Shown in pieces: positions 11,138 to 24,153 of a DNA stretch of 64,000 nucleotides (its first letter is position 1; each line of letters starts with the position of its first letter). Origin of the DNA: Paraspadella gotoi. Taxonomy: Eukaryota > Chaetognatha. The translations under genes and the position numbers were made by a program. Location of the stretch: NCBI GenBank assembly GCA_051294375.1, contig JBJCIZ010000239.1, positions 3,948,402 through 4,012,401 of the forward strand. Direction: 5' to 3'. The notes below the pieces were generated by a model. It had not been told where the DNA came from and did not search any database. It saw only the letters and a list, made by a program, of their open reading frames with translations.

Positions 11138-13411
11138 GGAGTTGATCGAGGGAGGCCGCGGATCTAGAGGGATAGAGAGAGGGGGGGGGGCAGAGGAAAG
11201 AGAAAGGTTGTTATTGTTGTAGCGGGAATGGCACATAATAATCGTGACCCGGTGGCTCATTTACTAAAAACGTCGGATCATGATCACCGAGTTCCGGGTT
11301 CAATTCTTACCCGGCACCTGCCCTGTGGCCAGCGTGAGGGCGACCGTAAACTCTCTCTGATTCTAAGGCCAGGACCCGTTCCGTTGCTGCTGAGGGGGGC
11401 AGTGAAGACACTGATTGGAGAGTTCACTCTTCAGCCCATTTAGCGCCTTATCCAAATTGAACTCTTCCTTACATTCTCTCTCCCCTCCCTACNNNNNNNN
11501 NNNNNNNNNNNNNNNNNNNNNNNNNNNNNNNNNNNNNNNNNNNNNNNNNNNNNNNNNNNNNNNNNNNNNNNNNNNNNNNNNNNNNNNNNNNNNNNNNNNN
11601 NNNNNNNNNNNNNNNNNNNNNNNNNNNNNNNNNNNNNNNNNNNNNNNNNNNNNNNNNNNNNNNNNNNNNNNNNNNNNNNNNNNNNNNNNNNNNNNNNNNN
11701 NNNNNNNNNNNNNNNNNNNNNNNNNNNNNNNNNNNNNNNNNNNNNNNNNNNNNNNNNNNNNNNNNNNNNNNNNNNNNNNNNNNNNNNNNNNNNNNNNNNN
11801 NNNNNNNNNNNNNNNNNNNNNNNNNNNNNNNNNNNNNNNNNNNNNNNNNNNNNNNNNNNNNNNNNNNNNNNNNNNNNNNNNNNNNNNNNNNNNNNNNNNN
11901 NNNNNNNNNNNNNNNNNNNNNNNNNNNNNNNNNNNNNNNNNNNNNACCCTCCCGTCTTCCATTTTCTCCTCCTAACGACGATCGTGATCCGCGACTCCAC
12001 CGCGCCGGCGACGTTTTCCGCGCGACAGACGAAAACTCCCGACGTAGCGTTGGTGACGCCGCGTAGCGTCAAAGACGACGTCATCAGGGAGGCGTCGTCG
12101 TCGTTGTTGTTGTTGTCACTGGTGACGGAGATTGAGTGATTGGCGCTACGAGGCGGAAGAGGCCGCGCGTCTTTGTACCAAAGAGGGGGCGNNNNNNNNN
12201 NNNNNNNNNNNNNNNNNNNNNNNNNNNNNNNNNNNNNNNNNNNNNNNNNNNNNNNNNNNNNNNNNNNNNNNNNNNNNNNNNNNNNNNNNNNNNNNNNNNN
12301 NNNNNNNNNNNNNNNNNNNNNNNNNNNNNNNNNNNNNNNNNNNNNNNNNNNNNNNNNNNNNNNNNNNNNNNNNNNNNNNNNNNNNNNNNNNNNNNNNNNN
12401 NNNNNNNNNNNNNNNNNNNNNNNNNNNNNNNNNNNNNNNNNNNNNNNNNNNNNNNNNNNNNNNNNNNNNNNNNNNNNNNNNNNNNNNNNNNNNNNNNNNN
12501 NNNNNNNNNNNNNNNNNNNNNNNNNNNNNNNNNNNNNNNNNNNNNNNNNNNNNNNNNNNNNNNNNNNNNNNNNNNNNNNNNNNNNNNNNNNNNNNNNNNN
12601 NNNNNNNNNNNNNNNNNNNNNNNNNNNNNNNNNNNNNNNNNNNNNNNNNNNNNNNNNNNNNNNNNNNNNNNNNNNNNNNNNNNNNNNNNNNNNNNNNNNN
12701 NNNNNNNNNNNNNNNNNNNNNNNNNNNNNNNNNNNNNNNNNNNNNNNNNNNNNNNNNNNNNNNNNNNNNNNNNNNNNNNNNNNNNNNNNNNNNNNNNNNN
12801 NNNNNNNNNNNNNNNNNNNNNNNNNNNNNNNNNNNNNNNNNNNNNNNNNNNNNNNNNNNNNNNNNNNNNNNNNNNNNNNNNNNNNNNNNNNNNNNNNNNN
12901 NNNNNNNNNNNNNNNNNNNNNNNNNNNNNNNNNNNNNNNNNNNNNNNNNNNNNNNNNNNNNNNNNNNNNNNNNNNNNNNNNNNNNNNNNNNNNNNNNNNN
13001 NNNNNNNNNNNNNNNNNNNNNNNNNNNNNNNNNNNNNNNNNNNNNNNNNNNNNNNNNNNNNNNNNNNNNNNNNNNNNNNNNNNNNNNNNNNNNNNNNNNN
13101 NNNNNNNNNNNNNNNNNGAGAGAGAGAGAGAGAGAGAGAGCGAAATTGTGGTAGTATCTCCAAAACATTAAGTTAAGAAATACAAATTAAAAAAAATGGG
13201 TTAAGTAAGGAAGATGTATCCAATGGATTAGTAGAGAAGAAAACAATCACAACAAATCAACGTCAACAACTAGATTAACATTGACAATGAAATAAAAGAG
13301 CAAACCACGACGACGACNNNNNNNNNNTGAGTTTCTCAGTTTGTGAGACGAAGGGTGAATGAAACAAAGGAGAGAGGAATTTTTGTGTTGAGACAGAGAG
13401 GATATTTTTGA

Positions 13412-13467
<56 letters not shown>

Positions 13468-13630
13468 AATTGTGGTAGTATCTCCAAAACATTAAGTTAA
13501 GAAATACAAATTAAAAAAAATGGGTTAAGTAAGGAAGATGTATCCAATGGATTAGTAGAGAAGAAAACAATCACAACAAATCAACGTCAACAACTAGATT
13601 AACATTGACAATGAAATAAAAGAGCAAACC

Positions 13631-13671
<41 letters not shown>

Positions 13672-15334
13672 ATCGAATCAAAGTCGCATTCCCGTATTTT
13701 GTAGCCTCGTAAAAAAACCGGTTAAGAAGAGAATAAAAGAAGTAAAAAAATAAAAGGAGGAGTAAAGAAAATAAAAAAATGGAATGGCGGGTTTAACACG
13801 TTGCGCTGTATTAAATTTTTTATTTACTAGAAAGTATAAATAGAATATTATTTTAAAGTTTTACTATTCAAAAAAAATATTTTCATAAAATATTGATCTA
13901 AAATTTTGTTTTTAGTCATATAATTGTAATAATATAATTGGTATTTGTTAACTGAATGAACTATATTGAATTTAAAAAAAATTAAGCTAACTGTATGTAC
14001 TCCCATATTGTTTTTCTGGATATGTTACTATATTTTTATTATGATAAGCATTAAATAAATGTTTATCTTTCATCAAATATAAACTTTGATATTTGTAAAT
14101 CAGTATTATATCAATTTTTTTAAATCATATCATTCTTTTTTTTATTATTACAAAAAATATCTTAAAACATTTATTAAATACTAAATCCTTCATAAAAATA
14201 TTAAAATATTAAAATAGAAAAATAGAAAATAGTGAAACAAGTAATTTGCAAACTTTCATATCTTATGGTGCATAACCTTTTTACAAAATTTTTATTTAAA
14301 ATTAGATAATATTACTCGAGTTATAAATATTTAAAAGAGTAAGATAAACTAACCAAATAATATTAATCAGACAGATAGACAGACCGACCATGAAAGCTAC
14401 TTGTAGAGTCTCTCCGCAAGCACTCTCGGCGCAACTGAAAAAAAGGGGAGTAAAGATAATAAAAAAAAGAGCAAAAGAAAAAGAAATAAGGTGGAAAAAA
14501 AAAGGAAAAAGAAAAAAGAAAAAAGAAAGTGTAGAGAATAAAAAGGGAAAAAAGGGAATCGTAAAGAGAAACGAATTGGAAAATGACAGACGTCATTCGA
14601 GGAAAAACGGAAGAGAAAGGAGATAGGTAAGATGAAAAGAGAGGAAAGATGAGAAGAGAGGAAAGATGTTAAGAGAGGAATGATGTGAAGAGAGGAAAGT
14701 TAAGAAAGAAGGAAAGATGAGAAGAGAGGAATGATGGGAAGAGAGAAAAGATAAGAAAGAAGGCAAAGATGAGAAGCGAGGAATGATGTTAGGAGAGAAA
14801 AGCTAAGAAAGAAGGTGAGAAGAAATGAGAAGAGAGGAAAGATAGGAAAGATAGGAAAGGATGAAAAGAAAAGAAGGATATAGAAGTTAAAAAGCATGGA
14901 AAAGTTGTAACGGAGAGGAGAAAGAAAAGATAAGGAAGATGAGAACAGAGAAAAGATGTGAAGAGAGGGAAGAAAAGAAAGATAGAAAAGGAAAGAAGAA
15001 AAAAAAGATAAGGAAGTTGATAAGTAAGCGAGGATAGCAAAAATGATGTTTCACAAAAGGAAAAAAAAGTAAATGTGAGAAAAAAAGGGGAAGCGTTTTA
15101 GTAACACCTCGATTTGAATTCATGCTCCATTTTGGTAAATAACATGGAATGGCACTGGCACTGAAACAGCTACAACAACAACAATAACTAGAACAACAAA
15201 AACAACGCATACAACAACCATCAACAGCTCGTGAAAACCAAGACGCGAATTATGACCAAAAAAAAAATTTTCGGTTTTAAACTTTGACCTCATAATCCTC
15301 ATCTGTCCTTTGGTACTCGTTCAGAGTTGAGGAG

Positions 15335-15366
<32 letters not shown>

Positions 15367-15771
15367 ATATTTCTCTCCTCCTCGTTCACAGCGTAAAATG
15401 TGCAGAGTTTTTCCCTCATTTACATATTGCAGTAATAAATTGTTTTTAATTTGTTAAACTTTATTTTATAAAACTTTCTTCAAATAAACAGTTTTCAGTC
15501 GAACACAAACAGAGATATTTTCCCTCCCCGTCTTTCTCGACTCACCCGGCGGATCCATGATCATCCTACAAGTGAGATTCACGTCGCTTCTCTCGTCGAC
15601 GACCAACGTGATCTTGGGCGAGGTGTCGTGAAGTTCGGGGGCGCAAGCGAAGGCCGAGGAAGAGAGGGAGGACCAGGGGGAGTCGAGAATCGGAAGAGGG
15701 GAAGAGCAGGAGGAAGAGGAAGTGGCCGAGTTGAAGGTGATCTTTTCCTAGAAACGATTGGGGGAAGTTGG

Positions 15772-15815
<44 letters not shown>

Positions 15816-16524
15816 AGATATTATCGTATGGGTTCAACCTGTAAAAGAATCATCTAATCGGTCGATGAATATGAATATTGAAAAAATACTTGTTTTTATT
15901 TAAATATTAGTTTTATTTTACGAAATTCGTACAACCGATGTAAAAATTATCCATTCATTTTATAAATTAGCTATCTTGGCCCTGACTTTGGACGGGCTTT
16001 GGTGGTTTAAGGCCTCCATCACTCTTACAAGATAATGACATAGCAAGTCCCTGCAAGCTTTCAATCAAGACTCTCTCACAGTCTCGTTTATTCACTACCA
16101 GAGTACCTGGCTTTTCTATCAATTGTACGATTGGATCTAATTATAATAATTGATAATTAATATAATACNNNNNNNNNNTGGCTTCCCTATCAATTGTACG
16201 ATTGGATCTAATTATAATAATTAATAATTAATATAATACAATATAATTGATAATGGCAATGACGGTTATGATATTTTTATCATTGACCATTCTCAACGTC
16301 GAACGTTTTTGTGACACAAAATCCATATTTCTTTTTTTGAACAGATTTTGCTCCGCCGTCAAATTCTGGAAATAACAGAATCCCGACCAAAGTCCTTGTG
16401 ACCTTTTTTTTGACCTTTTGTTGACCTTTTGACCCTTTCTTTTCTCTCTCTCTGTCTTTCTGTCTTTCTTTCTTATTTTTTCTATCTTTTCAGGAAAAAT
16501 AAGAGAAGAAAGAAAAAGAAAAAA

Positions 16525-16560
<36 letters not shown>

Positions 16561-16561
16561 G

Positions 16562-16596
<35 letters not shown>

Positions 16597-16729
16597 AACA
16601 TAAAAATAGTGAGAGAGTAGAATAGAAAGAGAGAAAGAGAAAGAGAGAGAAACAGAGAGAAACAGAGAGAAACAGAGAGAGAAAGAGAAAGAGAAAGAAA
16701 AAAAGAGAGAGAGAGAAGAGAGAGGAGAG

Positions 16730-16784
<55 letters not shown>

Positions 16785-17188
16785 AGAGAGGAGAGAGAGA
16801 AGAAGAGAGAGAGAGAAAAAAGAGAGAGAGAGAGAGAGAGAGAGACGAAAAAAGATTTTTCATTAATCATTCACCAATTTTTTTTCTTCCTCACGAAAAA
16901 AAATGGAGATTATATCCATTTTTAGGGATTCTATTATTTCTCTACTGGATCCATTTTTTCCCCTTTTTTAAGTTTTTTATATTTGTAAATTTTTACCATT
17001 TTTTTTCGTTTTCTAAATTAAATAAGTCTTTGTTTGTTTATGTTTAACCCGTTCTCACATTACTTTGCAGGTTTGGTTGGTATTTTTTTTTAAATTACTT
17101 AGGTTTTACAAAGAACAATCGATCCTTTTTGTACCTTTTGCGCGATCTATTTAATTTGTGAATTTGTTTATGGTTTTAATTTCGTTTC

Positions 17189-17277
<89 letters not shown>

Positions 17278-17882
17278 GAGGGTTCTGTAAAATTCAAGAC
17301 GATGAAAATCATCCCCTCAACTATTGTGAAAAATGAAAGCACATAAACTTTATTACATTGCAAGTTTATATATTGATTTTATGGAAGGCTATTTTAGTCT
17401 TTATATTATTTTAAATTTCAAACGCTTTATGAGACTATTTTTTAAAAAATTATATAAGAAAAAAAAGTTTTTATAAAACAATCAATGAACAAGAAAAAAA
17501 TAGTGTAACTTTTTCTCAAGAACAAAAAGGGAGAAAAAAAGAAACTTAATAAATCTTAAATGATAATATAAAATGTTAGTATTCAACGATAATAATAATG
17601 AATAAAATATAATAAAAATAACAAAAATGATATCAATAGTTTTAATAATAGATAAGAAAATAACAATTGAATCAAATTAAGAGAAAAAAAACCTATAAAA
17701 ACTGTTTTGTTTTACAAAAAGAGAGAGAGAGAGAGAGAGAGATCAACAGTTGAATTTAAAAAAGGAAAGAGAAAAAAAGAGAAAAGCTACAAGAATTTTT
17801 TTTGCTGAAAAATCACGTCTGCAGAAGAAATTGGCTTCCGAATGGAATAAAGGAAAAAAAGCAATAAAAGAAAATTCCAATT

Positions 17883-17939
<57 letters not shown>

Positions 17940-18428
17940 AGAGAGAGTAGAGAGAGTCAGTGTCAGGGAAAGGAAATGAAGGAAAAAAAAAACAAACCGT
18001 CAAAAGAAAAAAGGAAAAATAAAAAAGATTAAAAAAGACGCAGTTTACTTTTCCCTTTGAGTTGAGCAGAGATCTTCGCAGTCTCTGACATTGATTGAAC
18101 AATCAATCAATCAATCGATCAATCAATAAAAATAAAAAAGGAGACGACAAACATTGAATAATAAATTAAACGAATTAAATAAAAGAATCAATGAATGAAA
18201 GAATGAATCAATGGAGAATGAATGAATCAATGAATTAACAAATGAATAAATAAATAGAAAATGAATGAATAAATAAATGAATAAGTACATAAATCAATCA
18301 ATCAATTAATGAAACAATCAACTAATTAATCATTTAATTTAAAAAAATAGGAGAGAGTTTGAGAGAAGGAGAGAAAGAGAGTATAGAGAGAGGTAGAGTA
18401 TGAGAAAGAACAAGAGGAGAGAAAAAAG

Positions 18429-18492
<64 letters not shown>

Positions 18493-21400
18493 AGAAGAGG
18501 AGAAGAGAGTTTTCCCACTTCTACTACTCTCTCAACGAAAGACTTAAGCCAACGGATCCTGCAATCGCAGTTCCACGGATTCGAGTAAAGGGTAAGTAAT
18601 CTCAACCGACCCGTGGATGGAACCAGACCAAACTGATCTTTGGTAAGGGTTTGGAGTAGGTTGCCGTGGAGGAGGAGCTTTTGAAGATCCTGGGGAGGGA
18701 GATGGAGAGGGAGAGAGAGAGGGAGAGGGAGAGAGAGAGAGGGAGAGAGAGAGGGGGAAAGGAATAAAAAGTGAGTAAAGAGAAAGAGTAGAGAGTAAAG
18801 AAGAGGGAAAGAAATTAAAATTGAGAGAGAGAGAGAGAGAGACCGAGAGAGAAAGAGGGTAAGGAGAGGAAGAGAGAGAGACGAGAGGAGGGAAGGGCAG
18901 ATAAAGGGAGAGAGAGCGAGAGAAAGTCGAAGAAAATTTAAATTTCACAAAGTCAAAGAAAATAATTACTTAATTAAAAAAAGAATTTTTCGTCGTCACT
19001 TGCTATTTTTTACTAACACCGTAGATATTCCTCATAGCTCCGATGCAAATTAATGTATGTGCTGCCATCTTGAATTAATTTCGGAAAAAAAATTCTTAAC
19101 AAAACAAAAGTGAGAACCAAATATGAAAGGAAGCTTCACTGAAACTTGATAATGCCCTTGTTTTTCCAGAACGCCCCATTTTATCTTAAATTCGGAATTA
19201 GATTAAATTTTTAAATTAAAAATTAGGTTAAAGGTTAGGGTTAGGAATTTGGTTATGGATTAGGTAAGGGATTAAGTTGCTGATTAAGATTAAGGATTAA
19301 GTTAGTAATTAAGATTAAGGATTAGTATTAAAGACTATAGTTTAAGGTTTAAAATTAAAGATAAGGTTAAGGTTTAAAATTAAGTTTAGGTTTAGGATTC
19401 AAAAAAAAAAAAAAACGGAGCCGCTCTTTAAAAAAAAAAAGAGCGGTTACCCTTTTCTCCTATAGCTAAAAAAAAGAAAAACAGAATGGGCCCCTTTTGA
19501 GAAAAGAGCCAAACAAGAAAAAAAACCTTGAGCCCGGCGAAGATGGGTCGGCCCGACGAACGAGATTCCGCATTCGGACATCGAGANNNNNNNNNNNNNN
19601 NNNNNNNNNNNGGAGGGAGTAGGAAGAGGGATTGTAAATAGATAATCTTCTACACTACTTCTAAGTATTGAGGAAAGAAAAACAGGAAGAGAGGAGAACA
19701 GAGGAGCCACAGTGGGAGAGAGACAAGAGGGTAAGACGAGAGCGAGAGTAGCTCATTGAGTGGAAGGAGTCGGAGATGGCGAGGCCCGAAAGGGCAGATA
19801 GGGAGCAGGCACCTAATAGGGAAGGTAGAAAGTAGCGCGCCCAAGATACGAAGAAACTGAGTGAATATCTCATTTCACAGAGCGAGCATGCAAGAAATAA
19901 TTAGATGATTTAAACGAAAACAGTAATGATTCGGCCGAGTCGTTCTGACTGCACTAATATTCGTAATGTTTAACTAACGACCTGACGGAAGGGTAGGATA
20001 CGATTCCTGACGTGGCTCCGCTCAGCTCCGACCAAATTACTGTCACGCGAGTCTTCGTCGCATCCACTTGAATTAACTTCTGCGGGTGAGGTAAAAAAAA
20101 TCCTTTCTTACACACGAAAGAGAACTAAGCGTGACGAACATGGAGCAGGCACAATATATGCAAAAGCTGCGACATGGAGCGGCTTCACTGAGAAAACAGC
20201 ACCTTGAGTCTAAGGCCCTTTTAGGCAGTTTTTCCAGCGAACCGCGCATATTAGACAGCTTCCAATTAAGTTCGGATAGATAAAGTTTTTGTAAATTAAC
20301 AGACATTAGGTTAAATAGGTTATGGCAATTAAATGAGAAATTTGGGTTTATTGTGATTATTTGGAACAGACGCGGTGACTGATATCAGAGCTAAGTAACT
20401 TCGTAATTAAAGTATCAGCAAGAGCACTTGAGAGATTCTCGTAACGCTATTAAGACTCAAGATTAGAGCCGATACTCGTCATACAGAGAACTCCACGAGC
20501 TTAAGAGTTTGTAGAATTATTAATAAGAGATAAGGTTGAAGGATATTAAAATTATCAGAGTGTACGGCGTTTGACCGAGATTGCAAATAATAATACAAAG
20601 AGAGACAAGTCCGCGGCTAGCCGCTCTGGCATGAATATAAAAAAGAGCGGTTTCTACACCGTAATCTAATCCGCTGCATAACTGAAAAAAAAAAAAGAAA
20701 CAAACAGAAATGGGGCCCTTTTTGAGAAATAGAGCCAAACAACAAAAAAAAACCTTGAGCCCGGCGAAGATGGTCGGCCCGACGAACGAGATTCCGCATT
20801 CGGACAAATCGAGATGAACCAAACGAGGAGTTTGATTGAAAGCGTCGTCTTTGACAGAACGAATGGGATTACCGCTCAGTTTGAGCACCTGTTCGGAGAG
20901 AGGGAGGGGGATTGGGATTTGATTTGATTGATTGATTGGTGTTTATTGATTAGATTGATTGGAGTTGATTAATTAGATTGATTAGATTAATTAGATTCAA
21001 TTCATCGATTGGTTGATTGATTGATTTGACTGATTGGATTGAATTGATTAGGTTTATTGATTTCATCGATTGATTGATTGTGCTCTAAACTCAAAAAAAA
21101 AATTTTCAAGGTTGTGGTTGGTAATATATTTTTAGAGCACCTCTTTGACTAAATGCCATATACAATTTTAATTGCTAATTCATTAAACTTAATCTTTAAT
21201 CCGTACCCTAATCCCCAATCATAATCCTAATACATAACCTTTACTTATTTTAACTCAACTTTGAGCGTTTTTGGAAAATATGGTTTTATTTTTTTGGATT
21301 GAATGAAATTGAGATTTAGAGAACGAAAAAAAAAACATTAACGAATTTTTACCCCCACATTNNNNNNNNNNNNNNNNNNNNNNNNNNNNNNNNNNNNNNN

Positions 21401-24084
21401 NNNNNNNNNNNNNNNNNNNNNNNNNNNNNNNNNNNNNNNNNNNNNNNNNNNNNNNNNNNNNNNNNNNNNNNNNNNNNNNNNNNNNNNNNNNNNNNNNNNN
21501 NNNNNNNNNNNNNNNNNNNNNNNNNNNNNNNNNNNNNNNNNNNNNNNNNNNNNNNNNNNNNNNNNNNNNNNNNNNNNNNNNNNNNNNNNNNNNNNNNNNN
21601 NNNNNNNNNNNNNNNNNNNNNNNNNNNNNNNNNNNNNNNNNNNNNNNNNNNNNNNNNNNNNNNNNNNNNNNNNNNNNNNNNNNNNNNNNNNNNNNNNNNN
21701 NNNNNNNNNNNNNNNNNNNNNNNNNNNNNNNNNNNNNNNNNNNNNNNNNNNNNNNNNNNNNNNNNNNNNNNNNNNNNNNNNNNNNNNNNNNNNNNNNNNN
21801 NNNNNNNNNNNNNNNNNNNNNNNNNNNNNNNNNNNNNNNNNNNNNNNNNNNNNNNNNNNNNNNNNNNNNNNNNNNNNNNNNNNNNNNNNNNNNNNNNNNN
21901 NNNNNNNNNNNNNNNNNNNNNNNNNNNNNNNNNNNNNNNNNNNNNNNNNNNNNNNNNNNNNNNNNNNNNNNNNNNNNNNNNNNNNNNNNNNNNNNNNNNN
22001 NNNNNNNNNNNNNNNNNNNNNNNNNNNNNNNNNNNNNNNNNNNNNNNNNNNNNNNNNNNNNNNNNNNNNNNNGTTGAATTTTCGTTGCCGTAAAGGGGCT
22101 ATTGAATAAAAAAATAAATTCAGCAGTTACAGTTTAAATAAACACGAGTTTTAAAAACATATTATTTAAAAAAAAAAAGAAACAAATAGAAAAGAAAGTA
22201 ATTGCTGCTAAGATAAGAAAAATAAAAAAGCAAGAACGGAGATTCCAATGTTTTTTTGCGCCACTGTGACTTTCTTATCACGTGTGTATTTCCGTGTATC
22301 TTCGATACGGAATTCGTATTTTATTCTTTTGCGATTTCTTTAGTTCAGAAATACCAAATATAAGCGGCATTGAATTTTGGGTCAATTTCAAATTTATCAC
22401 GTAACTTCACAAGTAATATATATATGCGCGTTAAAGGTCCTACTGTACCTTAGCTTCTCACCAAATATAAACTCAATTTTTTAACAAAGTAAGTGGGACA
22501 GACGGTTCAACATACATGCCGACCGACCGACCGACCGACCGACCGACCGACCGACCGACCGACCGACCGACCGAAAAGTGAGTGATAGAGTTGCTCCGCG
22601 AGTACTCGCGGCGCAACTAAAAACAAAAGCCACAGGAGGGAATAACAAAAGATAAAACCGTCAAACGGAAGAAATAAAGAAACAAAAAGACAAGAAAGTT
22701 AAAAGTAAAATGGATTAGAACAAATATTTTTTTTTATAAATGTTACAGAAACACAGAAAGAGGTTTAGGCTATAATTTCCAAAAGAGCACCATTTCAATT
22801 TTAATTCAGATTTAAATTAGGTTCTAGTTTTAAGTTTTGAGTTAAAGGTTATGGTTAAAGGTTTTGTTAAATATTAGGTTAGGTTAAGTCTTATTGGGGT
22901 TAAAGATTAGGTTAAAGATTTAGTTATAGATTACGGTTAAGAGATTAGATTATGGATTAGAGTTATGGATTAAGGATTAGACTTTGGGATTAGATTAAGT
23001 ATAGAGTTCAAAATTAGATTAAATATTCAATATGATATCAAGGTAAAATATAAAATTTAAAATTAAATTTAAGGATTAGAAACAGAAATAGGTCGCTTTA
23101 GGTTTATAGTGACGACGTTTGTACGGTTTAAACCTAAAAAAAACAAACAAAAATCTCTTTCTGCTGTTTATCTAATGTCCCTGATTGGTCAGTTGTTTTT
23201 TTAAGGTACCGATCTCTCATTGGTCGATTCATACGCATCGCGAGCCTCTGATTGGTCCAATCTTTTCTTTGAACCAAAAAAGAGGGAAGCGTCGAAATTA
23301 ATGTGAATAACGCGTGACGAACTTTAGCTGGAATTAGTCGTCGTCGTTGTCGTCGTTGTCGTCGTCGTTGTCGTCCTTTTGGCCGACAGATACTCGATTC
23401 TTTGGGAAAGGTTTTAAAGTCTCTCATAAATAAATATTGAATATCGATTTTCTACTATTTTATAATTAACCAACTTTATATAAATTTAATCATCTCTCTT
23501 TTCGTCACTTGAATTAAATGGAATACAATAAATCTAGTAATATTTTTTTATTAGTTCATGTTTTCAGTTGGGCATTTCAATAAGTTCACCTCGCCTTTAA
23601 GCATGATCTCTTTAGTCCTGAACCGCTGGCTCGTTGAGTAATACCGTCAGCTCGTGACCAACAGGAAGCGGGATCTATCCCTCAGGGGTAGCTTTCCACT
23701 TCTCGTTCTCATTCTAAACCCAGAACCCGTACCAGGGCTGCTAGAGATAGTTAAAGAACTACTCACTCCAATTATCGCCTTTTCCACATATTGACAACTA
23801 TTGCTTTTAATTTCTTGTCCGTGTTAAGTCCGTACTTATTCTCTTTATCCGTTGTTGTTGAGGTTTCAGTCGCTGTTGTTTTGGTTCGTTGTTGTTGTCG
23901 TTGGAATCGTAAAATCGGCGGGAAGGCGGCCCCCGCTCGAATTGGAAATTTGTTTCATAAAAATGCAAATGTCGACCAGGATGCAAATGGAACCGTCTAT
24001 CTCTCTCTCTATCTCTCTCTCTCTCTCTGTCTCTCGCTATCGGGATTTTCCCGCGTCGCAATAGTCGTAGGGAATCGTCATAGA

Positions 24085-24153
<69 letters not shown>

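Noticed and set aside
12084-13176. Open frames of 340-360 codons spanning 12.1-13.2 kb
   Set aside because: Nearly all of their length is N. Only the minus-strand Ig frame with its Trp and Cys is real.
22517-22575. Regular short repeats that might suggest a CRISPR array
   Set aside because: The repeat is a pure tetranucleotide without spacers, inside a MITE terminal repeat of a eukaryote.
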